A stretch of 37,798 nt of DNA from DATEJJ01 sp039649115 (GCA_039649115.1 JBBWZQ010000368.1:1-37798), one strand, 5' to 3'. Shown: positions 22,685 to 31,384, counted from the stretch's first letter. Notes: generated from the letters alone by a model not told the origin. Made by a program: numbers and translations.

Positions 22685-24118
22685 TCAGGAACTGGTGAGC
22701 GCCACGTCGTCGATCACGAACGAGGTCTGCAGCTGGGACCCCTCCACGCCGCTGAACCGGATGGTCACCGAAGTGCCCGCGGCAGCCGGCAGCGTGAAAC
22801 TCTTCTGGGCGTACCCGCTGGCGTGGTTGAGGTTGGAGTAGGTGGCGAGGGTACTGCCGGCGGCGGTCACGGTGAGCGTGTCGAAGGCGGTCGACGTGCT
22901 GGTCTCCGCGGTGTCGACGTGCAGCCAGAAGGACAGCGTCACCCGGGTGCACCCGGCCGGTACGGACCCGGTCTGGGACAGGGTGTCGGTGTGCGCGCTG
23001 CCGTACCCGTCCAGCCAGGCGTCCCAGGAGCCGGCGTGCGGTGGCTCGCTGGACGAGTTGCTGACCACGCCCGAGGAGGCGGACCAGGGGGCGGCGGTAC
23101 CCGATTCGAAGCCGGGGTTGCCCAGCAACTGCCCGCCGCAGCCGGGGTTGGCGCTCGTGCTGGTACTCGGGCCGGGGCTCGGGGTACTGCCGGCGCCGGC
23201 CAGCCAGGCGGTCGCGTTGAGCGCGAGCGCGGCGTCGGTACCCGCCGGGTCGTTCCAGCCGTCGAACAGGGTGTTGCCGGACTGGCCGGTACCGTCGTCG
23301 ATGGCCGAACTGTCCCCCCAGACCGCGACCCGGCCCGCGCCGAAGGTACTCGTGGTGAAGAAGGCCCCCGTGGTGCCGGTCGGGCTGGCCGAGGGCCGCC
23401 AGACCAGGCCCTTGACGCCGGCGTTGTCCGCCGGGTGCAGGGTCTGCGTGCTGCCGTTGCGGATGATGCTCCCGGTGACCGTGCCGAACGGGCCGTGCAG
23501 CACCGGGTCGGCGCTGTCCGGTCGGGCGACCGGGTTCTCGTTGGCGATGTTCACCGCGTCGACGCCGAACCCGAACGGGTCGGTGTTGTCCACGCCGTTG
23601 CTGCTCATCAGGTCGTTGGCGATGCGCACCGAGTCCCAGCCGTCGCTGTTGCGGTCGCTGCCGGTGTGGTCGACGATCAGGAAGAACCCGCCGCCGTTCT
23701 GCACGAAGCGCAGGATCGCGGTCTTCTCCGCCGCGCTGAGCGGCGCGTTGGGCTCGGGCATCACGAACTCGTCGAAGTTGGCCAGGTCCAGCGCGCCCCC
23801 GCCGCCGTAGCTGATGGAGTTGCCGGGTGGCAGCGTCTTGAGGCTGTACTGGCCGGTGCGCTGCAACGCCACCCCCCACGCCGAGATCGCGCCGGTCCAG
23901 GCGCCCTCGCTGCCGGGGTTGGGGTTCTGCACGGTCGGGTCCGGCATCGACGTGCTGATGATCCAGTCAGCATTGCCGGCGGTCTCCGCCTTGCTGTCGT
24001 CGAAGAGGACACGATGGACGGTGGCCGCCGTCGCGAGGCGCGGCGCCCCGAACGCGGTCGCGGCCGCGAGGGCGGCGGCCACGGCGATAAGGGTACGGGT
24101 ACGCGCGCGTCCGGCCAC
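22685..24118 (-). CDS. Secreted two-domain protein (GATase/ThuA-like N-domain, galactose-binding-like C-domain)
   Basis: 477 residues from GTG 24118, which follows GGGGAGG by about 9 bases. A signal peptide is clear: RARTR, then a hydrophobic run TLIAVAAALAAATAFGAP and a likely cleavage near ATAATVH. Residues 40-330 (HRVLFDDSKAETAGNADWII, FVQNGGGFFLIVDHTGSDRN, GAGRVAVWGDSSAIDDGTGQ) resemble the class I glutamine-amidotransferase-like fold found in secreted carbohydrate proteins; no catalytic Cys-His pair is evident. A Ser/Pro/Thr hinge (STPSPGPSTSTSAN) leads to a jelly-roll with NPGFESGTAAPWSASSG and TSFVIDDVALTSS, typical of sugar-binding modules. It is on the same strand as the sigma gene, 176 bases upstream; whether it belongs to that regulon is unknown. 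Confidence 0.6.
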   Translation of the reverse strand: MAGRARTRTLIAVAAALAAATAFGAPRLATAATVHRVLFDDSKAETAGNADWIISTSMPDPTVQNPNPGSEGAWTGAISAWGVALQRTGQYSLKTLPPGNSISYGGGGALDLANFDEFVMPEPNAPLSAAEKTAILRFVQNGGGFFLIVDHTGSDRNSDGWDSVRIANDLMSSNGVDNTDPFGFGVDAVNIANENPVARPDSADPVLHGPFGTVTGSIIRNGSTQTLHPADNAGVKGLVWRPSASPTGTTGAFFTTSTFGAGRVAVWGDSSAIDDGTGQSGNTLFDGWNDPAGTDAALALNATAWLAGAGSTPSPGPSTSTSANPGCGGQLLGNPGFESGTAAPWSASSGVVSNSSSEPPHAGSWDAWLDGYGSAHTDTLSQTGSVPAGCTRVTLSFWLHVDTAETSTSTAFDTLTVTAAGSTLATYSNLNHASGYAQKSFTLPAAAGTSVTIRFSGVEGSQLQTSFVIDDVALTSS

Positions 24119-24321
24119 GGGTGCGACCTCCCCGGTCGATCGACAGATAGCCAATAGTCTATTCGATCCGGCGGCTCGACGGGAAAACTCCACGCGAACG
24201 TGGGCTGTCCACCGGCGCCTGACTTCACCCCGAGGAGCCCTGGCTTTCCGGGCGGACGGCTCCACCAGCTGCCCTGGTCGCCTCCGGTGCGGTCCCGGCA
24301 CCGTGGGATGGGAGCGGCGCG

Positions 24322-24546
24322 GACCTGTGTAAGCTGCTGTGGTTCTTCCGCACCGACGGGGACCCGGCGGTCGCCGACGACCAGCGGCGGCTGCTGGCCG
24401 AGCCGGTGGCCACGGGTGCCGGACTCAGCCTGCCGCTCGTGGTCGAGCCGATCCGGTACCCGCTGCCCGGCGAGGACCCGGACAGTCCACAATGGAAGGC
24501 GGACCGGGTGTGTGCATCGGAGTGGTACCGGGGGTGGCACGCCTAG
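24322..24546 (+). pseudogene. Relic of a LacD-like (tagatose-bisphosphate aldolase class) gene
   Basis: An open stretch of 74 codons ending at TAG 24544-24546 reads DLCKLLWFFRTDGDPAVADD, then LSLPLVVEPIRYPLPGEDPD. This K-LL-(Y/F)-x-x-DGDP-V … P-x-x-x-E-x-x-x-Y pattern is that of LacD-type aldolases, which have the Schiff-base lysine in this segment. Relatives are about 300 residues and there is no start codon or N-terminal half, so this is a fragment. It ends 3 bases before manA. A short match, so moderate confidence. Confidence 0.45.
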
Positions 24547-24549
24547 CCC

Positions 24550-25563
24550 ATGCAACCGTTGAGGCTTTCGGCCAACACGCCGCGCTCGTTCTACCGCGGC
24601 GCCGGTCGCATCCACCGGTTCCGCGGGGTCCCCGAGCCCGAGGACCCCTACTACCCCGAGGACTGGCTCGCCTCGACCACGGCGCGCCACGGGCAGGAGC
24701 CCTCCGGGCTCACCACTCTGCCCGACGGGCGGCTGCTCGTCGAGCACGTCGCGGCGCAGCCGGAGCGGTGGCTCGGGTCGGCGCACGTCGCCCGGTACGG
24801 CGCCGACCCGGCGGTCCTCGTCAAGCTGCTCGACGCGGGGCAGCGGCTGCCGCTGCACGCGCACCCCGACCGCTCGTCCGCGCTGGCGCACCTGGCCTCG
24901 CCGTACGGCAAGACGGAGGCCTGGGTCATCGTCGAGGCGGCGCCGGACGCCGCGGTCTACCTCGGCTTCGCCCGCGCCGTGACCCCGGACGAGCTGACCG
25001 GCTGGGTCACGGCGCAGCGGGTCGGCGAGATGCTCGCCACCACCAACCGGATACCCGTGCGGGCCGGCGACGCGGTGCTGGTACCGGCCGGCCTGCCGCA
25101 CGCGATCGGTCCGGGCATCCTGCTCGTGGAGGTGCAGGAGCCGACCGACCTGTCGGTGTTGCTGGAGCGGGAGGGCTTCGCGGTGCCGGCGTCCGCGGCC
25201 CATCTGGGGCTGGCGCTCGACGAGGCCATGGCCTGCGTCGACCGGAGCGCGTGGAGCCCGGCGCGGCTGGCCGGGCTCACCGGCGCCCGCGCCGCCGGGC
25301 GGACCCGACCCGGCACGCAGCGGCTGTTCACGGCGGCGGCCGACGAGTTCTTCGCGGCCGAGCGGCTGCGCCCGGATCCGGTCAGCGTGCTCGATCCGGG
25401 CTTCTCCGTGGTGGTGGCGGTGGCCGGACACGGCACCCTGGCCCACGGCGGCGGCAGCGTGTCCGTGTCCCGCGGTGACACGCTGCTCGTCCCGTACGCG
25501 GCCGGGCCGGGCCGGCTGACCGGCGACGTCGAGGCGATCCGCTGCCGCCCGCCGCTGCCGTAG
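24550..25563 (+). CDS. manA: Class I mannose-6-phosphate isomerase
   Basis: 337 residues. Metal-binding signatures of the cupin fold are visible: LPLHAHPDRSSALAHLAS gives the His pair and KTEAWVIVEAAPDAAVYLGF the conserved Glu; VPAGLPHAIGPGILLVEVQE gives the third His and the Glu-containing strand. A second cupin barrel is in the C-terminal third (VVVAVAGHGTLAHGGGS). The family interconverts mannose-6-phosphate and fructose-6-phosphate, though this short branch may act on other sugar phosphates. The ATG at 24550 has no strong ribosome site, and the upstream relic ends 3 bases away, so it probably was translated by coupling to a lost aldolase gene. Confidence 0.8.
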   Translation: MQPLRLSANTPRSFYRGAGRIHRFRGVPEPEDPYYPEDWLASTTARHGQEPSGLTTLPDGRLLVEHVAAQPERWLGSAHVARYGADPAVLVKLLDAGQRLPLHAHPDRSSALAHLASPYGKTEAWVIVEAAPDAAVYLGFARAVTPDELTGWVTAQRVGEMLATTNRIPVRAGDAVLVPAGLPHAIGPGILLVEVQEPTDLSVLLEREGFAVPASAAHLGLALDEAMACVDRSAWSPARLAGLTGARAAGRTRPGTQRLFTAAADEFFAAERLRPDPVSVLDPGFSVVVAVAGHGTLAHGGGSVSVSRGDTLLVPYAAGPGRLTGDVEAIRCRPPLP

Positions 25564-25778
25564 GAGATCGCCGGCGAATCGCACATGTCCCGCCGAACGG
25601 GTCGACACGCCCATCAATTCAGGGAAGATCAGCAAATGGCGAAAGAATCAACCGGAATCTGACCATCGGTGGTTACCAATGCCGCGCGATGGAGTTACCG
25701 TCCGCTGAAATTGCAACTTGCAAGAAAGGCAGGTCGTGGGGTAGGCGCCGTCTGCAACCAGCAATCGAGGGGGGACGA

Positions 25779-26144
25779 ATGACGGGCATCAAGTGGGCGG
25801 GCATTCTCAGCAGTACGCTGACCATCGCGCTCATCGGACTGGCGAACGTGCTCTTGGCGACCCTCACCAGGTACTCCGTGCCGAACGCCGTCAACTCCTT
25901 CGGTGCCGGTATCGCCGCCGCGAGCGCGGTGATCGCGTTCGGCGCGCACGCGCACGCCCGAACCAGCAGGAAACTCGACCTCATGGCCCACGTGTGCAGC
26001 ACCCGGCTGGACGACCTGCAAAGCCGGGTCGACGACTACAACACCGGGTTCGTCGAGGGCTACCTGCTCAGCCAGGGCCGCGAGGCGCCGGTGGCACCCC
26101 TCGCGCAGCATCACCTGACCAGGCGCGGCACACCCGGCGACTGA
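25779..26144 (+). CDS. Small membrane protein, function unknown
   Basis: 121 residues. Two membrane helices at about 8-28 (ILSSTLTIALIGLANVLLAT) and 36-58 (AVNSFGAGIAAASAVIAFGA) are followed by a charged soluble tail with RTSRKLDLMAHVCSTRLDDL, a possible short coiled coil. ATG 25779 follows GAGGGGGG at good distance. The 215-base upstream region is AT-richer than its surroundings and holds two TTGCAA palindromes (25711-25716 and 25718-25723). No family recognised. Confidence 0.6.
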   Translation: MTGIKWAGILSSTLTIALIGLANVLLATLTRYSVPNAVNSFGAGIAAASAVIAFGAHAHARTSRKLDLMAHVCSTRLDDLQSRVDDYNTGFVEGYLLSQGREAPVAPLAQHHLTRRGTPGD

Positions 26145-26418
26145 GGCCAAGCCTCGCAGAGCGCTCTCACCACCACCTCCGTCCCCCAGGAGGAATGTCG
26201 CCGTGCCCAGACCCGTCGCACTGCTCGGCGGGCGCGTACACGTCCGCGTTGACGTTTCCGCGTCCTCGGCATCGCGCCGCAGTGCCCGGTCGACGCGTCC
26301 TGGTCGCGCAACCCAACCCCCGTACCGGAAACCGCCAGGCAGGTCCTCGCCCCGACCGACATTTTCTTTGTCGTACCCGTGCGTCATCATGGTCCGGAGT
26401 TCACGGAGGGAGTGGCTG

Positions 26419-27135
26419 ATGATCGGCACCTTGAAGACGGTTGTGCTGGACGCGCGCGACATCGACGGGCTCAGCGCGTTCTACACCGGCCTGGCCGGCT
26501 GGACGCGGAAGTCCGCCGATGACGAGTGGATCACCTTGAGCACCGCGGACGGCTGGCGGATCGGCATCCAGTACGCCCCGGACCACGTACCGCCGCAGTG
26601 GCCCGACGCCGGCCACCCGCAGCAGGCCCACCTCGATCTGCGGGTGCCCGACATCGACGCCGCCACCGCGCGGGCGGTGGACCTCGGCGCGGCGGTGCTG
26701 CGGAAGAACGAGACGTGGTACACGCTGGCCGACCCCGCCGGTCATCCGTTCGACCTGTGTCTGCGGGCCGACGATCCGAACACCACGCTGATGGGAGTGA
26801 TGCTCGACTGCCCCGACGCCAAGGCGCTGAGTGGGTTCTATGCCGACCTGCTCGGCAAGCCGGTCACCTACGACGCCGACGGAGCAGCCATGATCGGCAA
26901 CGACGGTGACCAGCCGGTCCTGTTCCAGCAGGTGCAGGAGTACACCGCGCCGCGGTGGCCGGATCCCGCGTACCCGCAGCAACTGCACCTCGACGTCCGG
27001 GTGGACGACGTCGAAGCGGCCGAGCCGGCTGCGCTGGCGATCGGCGCCACCCGACTGCCTGGCGAGGGCGAGAACTGGCGCGTCTTCGCCGACCCCGCCG
27101 GCAAGCCGTTCTGCCTCGTGTGGGACGTCGAGTAG
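26419..27135 (+). CDS. VOC (glyoxalase/bleomycin-resistance fold) protein, two modules
   Basis: 238 residues with two tandem VOC halves: TLKTVVLDARDIDGLSAFYT, QAHLDLRVPDIDAATARAVD and WYTLADPAGHPFDLCLR; then MGVMLDCPDAKALSGFYADL, QLHLDVRVDDVEAAEPAALA and WRVFADPAGKPFCLVWDVE. Such two-module proteins are common in actinomycetes and mostly of unknown substrate; binding of small aromatic or hydrophobic molecules is usual. I chose ATG 26419, preceded by GGAGGGAG; an upstream frame to GTG 26203 reads as low-complexity Arg/Ser sequence without support. In the 274 bases before this gene I see an AGGAGG-like site at about 26188-26193 but no convincing short gene. Confidence 0.83.
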   Translation: MIGTLKTVVLDARDIDGLSAFYTGLAGWTRKSADDEWITLSTADGWRIGIQYAPDHVPPQWPDAGHPQQAHLDLRVPDIDAATARAVDLGAAVLRKNETWYTLADPAGHPFDLCLRADDPNTTLMGVMLDCPDAKALSGFYADLLGKPVTYDADGAAMIGNDGDQPVLFQQVQEYTAPRWPDPAYPQQLHLDVRVDDVEAAEPAALAIGATRLPGEGENWRVFADPAGKPFCLVWDVE

Positions 27136-27460
27136 GACCCGCCTGGCCCGGGTACCGGACGGGGCCGCCTGGCGATGGGTACCCGGGCCGGACGCCGACC
27201 CACCGGTGACGACCGAAGTCGAGCCCCTGATCCGCTCGGGGCAGCTGTTCTGGATCGAGCCCTTCGACATGGGCGTGCAGCTGCGGTCGGGACCGGAGGG
27301 CTGTCCCTGGCTGGCCGACCGACGCTCGGACCGAGCAGCGCCCAAGTCCTGAATGGCGGGGGCAACCGAAAAGCGGGGAAGGAAAGCCGGCTGTTCGGCC
27401 GTGGTCCGGAGACCTCGGGACGGTGCCGCGGCCGTGCGGGGAAATGGCAGTCTCGTACGG
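27136..27460. other. Intergenic stretch with a perfect inverted repeat and one doubtful short frame
   Basis: Just after the VOC stop, GGCCCGGGTACC (27145-27156) and its exact complement (27178-27189) form a 12-bp stem around a 21-base loop, a probable terminator. A 48-codon frame, GTG 27206 to 27352, reads VTTEVEPLIRSGQLFWIEPF and has protein-like composition, but it has no ribosome site or family I know; it may be a relic. Nothing else is evident before the sensor gene. Confidence 0.45.
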
Positions 27461-29161
27461 GTGCACTCTGTGGCAAGGCGTTACGCCATTGCGATGGCCG
27501 TTCTGGGTGTCAGCGTGTTCGCCCTACCCCGGTTCGGTGCGCCGAGTTGGGCGGCGATCGGCCTGGTCAGCGCCGGTGCCGTGGCGGTCGGCGCACATCG
27601 GCACGGCGGCTCGCGACCGGTGGCCTGGTGGCTGTTCGCGGCCGCCATCCTCGCCATGGCCGCCGGGGACACGATCTACGGAGCGACCGCACACTCCGGC
27701 CCCGACGCCGTGCCCGCCATCGCCGACGTGTGCTACCTGGCGATGTTCCCCCTCATCACCGCCGGCATGATCACCATGGTGCGTACCGGCGCCGGTCTCA
27801 CCGACTGGTCCCGCTGGCTGGACGTACTCACCTTCACGTGCGCCGCGGCGCTGCTGGCCTGGGTGTTCCTCACCGCGCCGGCGATGGCCACCGGCCAGCT
27901 CAGCAGCGCCGAGAAGTCCATGCTCGCCGCGTACAACCTGGGTGATCTTCTGATCCTGGCCACCACGGTGCGACTGGTGTTCGCGGCTCGTCGCGGCGCG
28001 GCCCTGCTCCTGCTGGCTGTCGGGGCGACGGCGCTGCTGGCCGCCGACATCTCCTACACGCTCGACCAGTTGGGCGGCGGCTGGCGACCGGGCGGCCCGG
28101 CCGACGCTGCCTACCTGGTGTTCTACGCCAGCTGGGGCGCCGCGGCGCTGCAGCCGTCGATGGTACGCATCGTCGCGCCGACCTCCGCCCGCGACTCCTC
28201 GCTGCAGGCACGCTGGGCGGCGCTGCTGGGCCTGTCACTGACAATTCCGCCGCTGATTCTCGTCGGCGAGGCGATGACCGGGCAGGTTCGCGACGCGCCC
28301 GTCATCGGCATCGTGTCCGGCCTCATGTCGACCCTGGTCGTCACCCGGCTCGTCAACGCGCTCGGCCAGCAGCGACGCGCGTTGGCCCGGGAGCGGGCGC
28401 TGCGGCACGCGTCCGGCGCGCTGCTCTCGGCGCTCACCCCGCACGGCGTCGACGCCGCCATCCACGAAGCGGTCAGCGCACTCCTGCCACCGAACGAGCC
28501 GCACACGGTGATCGTGGCCCTGCGTGGCGTCGACGATCCGGAGACGCTCGACGAGGTTGCCCCGCAACCCGCGCTCGTCCGCGTGCTGAGCATGGACCCG
28601 CAGGCCGACGCCGACGCAGGGCTCGGGGTGTTGCTGGTCCGGGCCGACCGCAAGGTGCTGGCCGCGATCGAGGACTCCGTCGAGGTGCTGGCCGCCCAGG
28701 CCACGCTGGCGTTGGACCGCATGGCGCTGACCGACCAGATCAACCGCCGGGACAGCGAACACTACCTGCGCACGATCACCCACAACAGCGTTGACATGGT
28801 ACTGATCGTCGACGACAACTTCGGCATCCGGTACGCGAGCACCTCGGTCGCCACCACCTTCGGCCTCGACCTGTCCCTGCCCGCCACCCTGCGCGACCTG
28901 GAGCCGACCGGGGACGGCGGCCAGATCACCCGTACCCTCGCCACGGCGCGCCGCTGGGCGCAGCCCGAGGGTACCCGCGACTGGTGGTACCTCCAGCGGT
29001 CGGACGGATCCCCGCTCACCCTGGAAGTCAACTGTCGCGACCTGCGCCAGGACCAGACCGTGCGCGGATATGTCATCACCATGCGGGACACCAGCCTGGA
29101 CCGGGGCGACCGGGAACTCATCCAACAGGCACTGGACCGCTCACCCGACAGACGCCGCTGA
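27461..29161 (+). CDS. Membrane sensor with PAS domain, truncated C-terminally
   Basis: About 566 residues from GTG 27461 (ATG 27353 is in frame but its extension looks non-native). Eight to ten hydrophobic helices cover residues 1-290 (YAIAMAVLGVSVFALPRFGA; AAILAMAAGDTIYGA; LLLLAVGATALLAADISYTL). A coiled helix (LGQQRRALARERALRHASGA), a GAF-like region and a PAS domain follow (YLRTITHNSVDMVLIVDDNF, then GIRYASTSVATTFGLDLS and TRDWWYLQRSDGSPLTLEV, with GYVITMRDTSLDRGDRELIQ). In relatives I recall this architecture continues into GGDEF and EAL domains for cyclic-di-GMP turnover. Here the protein ends 15 residues after the PAS linker (QALDRSPDRRR), so it has lost its output. It may be non-functional or a dominant signalling fragment. 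Confidence 0.6.
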   Translation: MHSVARRYAIAMAVLGVSVFALPRFGAPSWAAIGLVSAGAVAVGAHRHGGSRPVAWWLFAAAILAMAAGDTIYGATAHSGPDAVPAIADVCYLAMFPLITAGMITMVRTGAGLTDWSRWLDVLTFTCAAALLAWVFLTAPAMATGQLSSAEKSMLAAYNLGDLLILATTVRLVFAARRGAALLLLAVGATALLAADISYTLDQLGGGWRPGGPADAAYLVFYASWGAAALQPSMVRIVAPTSARDSSLQARWAALLGLSLTIPPLILVGEAMTGQVRDAPVIGIVSGLMSTLVVTRLVNALGQQRRALARERALRHASGALLSALTPHGVDAAIHEAVSALLPPNEPHTVIVALRGVDDPETLDEVAPQPALVRVLSMDPQADADAGLGVLLVRADRKVLAAIEDSVEVLAAQATLALDRMALTDQINRRDSEHYLRTITHNSVDMVLIVDDNFGIRYASTSVATTFGLDLSLPATLRDLEPTGDGGQITRTLATARRWAQPEGTRDWWYLQRSDGSPLTLEVNCRDLRQDQTVRGYVITMRDTSLDRGDRELIQQALDRSPDRRR

Positions 29162-29335
29162 CCCGTCCGGCGGGCCACCGCGCCGCTGCTGGACGAGCCC
29201 ACCCACCACCTGTCGCCACGGCTCTGCGACGAGCTGGAAGAGGCGCTGGGCACCGGGCCCGGCGCCATCGTGGTCGCCAGCCACGACCGGTGGCGGCGGT
29301 CCCGCCGGCCCGGCCACGAGATCCGATTGTGCGAA
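29162..29335 (+). pseudogene. C-terminal relic of an ABC-F ATPase gene
   Basis: In the same frame as the sensor and directly after its TGA, the DNA reads TAPLLDEPTHHLSPRLCDEL, EEALGTGPGAIVVASHDRWR and RSRRPGHEIRL. LLDEPT is a Walker B/D-loop, followed by the His-rich spacer, and SHDR is the H-loop of an ABC ATPase; the NHLS-like element and charged tail fit ABC-F (ribosome-protection/translation factor) proteins, usually about 550 residues. Everything N-terminal is missing, so a deletion joined the sensor gene to this tail. Confidence 0.6.
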
Positions 29336-29371
29336 CCAGCGGGACACCGCCGGGGATGGCGCTGTGATTCA

Positions 29372-29815
29372 ATGCCGCTCGTGACCGACCCGCCTGAGGA
29401 CGCCGGGCAGCCGCCCGGTGAGATGCCAGGGACCGACCCCGCCGCCGGAGCGACCGTTCCGGCCACGGTCCTGGCCGCGAGCATCCTGCTCTACATCGGT
29501 GGTGCTTTGACTTTCGTGTATGCCTTGGCTGGCGTACGCACCGGTGGGTTGGTGCGTGGGCTCCTGCCGTCGAGCGCATACGCGGCGTACGGCCTGTTGT
29601 ATGTCGGGTTGGGTTGGGCGGTGGGTCGGCGACGACGCTGGGCCCGGCGCACCGTGCTCGTCCTCTGTGGAATAGGCGTCGCGCTCGCCCTGGTCCGCCT
29701 GGTCGCGGGCGGGTTCGCCGCGGCCGTGCCGGGTCTGGCCTGGCCGGTGGTCTACGCGGTCCTGCTCAGCACGGACAGCGCCCGGTCCTGGTTCCGGGCC
29801 ACGCCACGGTCATGA
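29372..29815 (+). CDS. Small four-helix membrane protein
   Basis: About 147 residues from ATG 29372 (GTG 29381 possible; neither has a strong ribosome site). A Pro/Glu-rich N-terminus (TDPPEDAGQPPGEMPGTDPA) leads to four hydrophobic segments: ATVLAASILLYIGGALTFVY, YAAYGLLYVGLGWAVGRRRR, TVLVLCGIGVALALVRLVAG and FAAAVPGLAWPVVYAVLLST. It ends STDSARSWFRATPRS, like the end of the gene at 31699 (PRSSRAYFRPAS), so the two are probably distant paralogues. Function unknown. Confidence 0.6.
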   Translation: MPLVTDPPEDAGQPPGEMPGTDPAAGATVPATVLAASILLYIGGALTFVYALAGVRTGGLVRGLLPSSAYAAYGLLYVGLGWAVGRRRRWARRTVLVLCGIGVALALVRLVAGGFAAAVPGLAWPVVYAVLLSTDSARSWFRATPRS

Positions 29816-29953
29816 CCACCTCCGCGCGCTCCGCAGTGGTTGGCGCCGGACGCGGCGAAGTTTAGTACAGTTTTGCATGGACGCTGGAGGATGGACAGCC
29901 TCGTTCAACAGGCGGCGGATACCAGCGGGCCGGGTGAGCAGGCTGGGAGTTGG

Positions 29954-31384
29954 ATGACCGAGTTGATCGTGGGCGCCGATCAGTCCGACACGCATCAGAA
30001 GGCTCTGCGTATCAACCTCGATCGGCGCTGGTACGGGACGATTGCCGAGATCGGCGCGGGCCAGGAGGTCGTTCGCTGGTTCTTCCGGGTGGGTGGCGCC
30101 GCGGGCACCATCGCAAAGTCGATCTCCGCCTACGACATGGCAGTCAGCGACGCGGTCTACGGCAAGGCGGAAAGGTACGTGTCCGCCGGGCGGCTTCAGG
30201 GCATGCTCGACAAGGAGTTCGAGCTCAACGTTGAGCGGCTCGGCGATGAGCGCGGCGACGGAACGTCGTTCTTCGCTTTCGCCGACACGGTCGTGGCGCG
30301 CAGCTACCGCGGCAACAACGAGTGCCATGGCTGGATGGGCGTGAAGTTCCAGGCACGGGCGCGCGACGAGCCCAGCCAGATCATCATGCATGTACGGATG
30401 CTCGACGTGGAGGCCTTCCTGCAGCACGAGGCGCTCGGAATCGTCGGGGTGAACCTGCTGTACGGGGCGTTCTTCGAGCACCACGAACCGGACAAGCTCG
30501 TCGAGACCCTGCTCGACCGCCTCACAACCGGCCGCATCGAGATCGACATGATCCAGTTCCGCGGCATCGAGTTCCGGGGCGTGGACAACAGGCTGATGGC
30601 GCTCAAGCTCGTCCAGCTCGGGCTCAGCGGCGTGGCGATGTTCGGCCCGGACCGCGAGGTGCTGCAGCCCAGCGAGGTGCTGCGCAAGAAGGCGATCCTG
30701 GTGGAGCGGGGCAGCTTCCGCCCGCCGACGCACGTCAACCTCGACATGCTCGACACAGCCAGGGCCAAGTTCGAAGCCGACCCGGCGGTGGCCGGCAAGC
30801 CGGTGCTGGCACTCACCGAGATCACGATGCGCAACCTGCTGGCGGGAGGTGGCGACGTCGACCGGCGCGACTTCCTCGCTCGCGCGGAGCTGCTCGCCGC
30901 CTGCGGCATGACGGTGCTGATCACCGACTACTTCGACTACTACCGTCTGGCCGCGTACCTCGGCGAACGGACCAGCGAGCGGATCGGCATGGTGATGGGG
31001 GTGCCGAGCCTGATCGACCTGTTCGACGAGAAGAACCACGCGCAGCTTCCGGGCGGGATCCTGGAGAGCTTCGGGCGGCTGTTCAAGAACGAGCTGAAGC
31101 TGTATGTCTACCCGCTGCAGCTCTCGCCCGAAGACGAGCTCAGGACCGTCAACAACATCAGCGTCGGGCCGGAGTTGCAACCGCTGTACGACTACCTCGC
31201 GTTGCGGGGCAGTTTCGTTCACCTCGACAACTTCCGGCCCGACTTCCTGCCGATCTTCAGCCGCGACGTGCTTCGCCGGATAGCCGCGAATGACGACTCG
31301 TGGGAAAGCATGGTCCCGCCCGATGTCGCCGAGCTCATCAAGCGCCGCGCGTTCTTCGGCTTCGTCAAGCCCGGCAGGGAATGA
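29954..31384 (+). CDS. Conserved protein of unknown function, about 476 residues
   Basis: Soluble protein with sequence typical of a well-conserved family: LDRRWYGTIAEIGAGQEVVR, WFFRVGGAAGTIAKSISAYD, LGIVGVNLLYGAFFEHHEPD, QFRGIEFRGVDNRLMALKLV, ILVERGSFRPPTHVNLDMLD, GGILESFGRLFKNELKLYVY and a C-terminal MVPPDVAELIKRRAFFGF. I recall close relatives in cyanobacteria and proteobacteria, sometimes labelled TonB-dependent receptor or nucleotide adenylyltransferase; neither label fits, since there is no beta-barrel, signal peptide or HxGH motif. ATG 29954 follows GGGAG by about 6 bases; ATG 29891 is in frame but abuts GGAGG with no spacing. It stands alone, so context gives no clue. Its level of conservation in an otherwise eroded stretch argues that it is functional. 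Confidence 0.75.
   Translation: MTELIVGADQSDTHQKALRINLDRRWYGTIAEIGAGQEVVRWFFRVGGAAGTIAKSISAYDMAVSDAVYGKAERYVSAGRLQGMLDKEFELNVERLGDERGDGTSFFAFADTVVARSYRGNNECHGWMGVKFQARARDEPSQIIMHVRMLDVEAFLQHEALGIVGVNLLYGAFFEHHEPDKLVETLLDRLTTGRIEIDMIQFRGIEFRGVDNRLMALKLVQLGLSGVAMFGPDREVLQPSEVLRKKAILVERGSFRPPTHVNLDMLDTARAKFEADPAVAGKPVLALTEITMRNLLAGGGDVDRRDFLARAELLAACGMTVLITDYFDYYRLAAYLGERTSERIGMVMGVPSLIDLFDEKNHAQLPGGILESFGRLFKNELKLYVYPLQLSPEDELRTVNNISVGPELQPLYDYLALRGSFVHLDNFRPDFLPIFSRDVLRRIAANDDSWESMVPPDVAELIKRRAFFGFVKPGRE

Noticed and set aside
26193..26419. Short gene behind an AGGAGG-like site upstream of the VOC gene
   Set aside because: Both possible frames give Arg/Ser/Pro-rich low-complexity products with no helices, strands or known family.
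29954..31384. TonB-dependent receptor
   Set aside because: No signal peptide, plug or barrel strands, and a Gram-positive-type host; the remembered label appears to be a database error.
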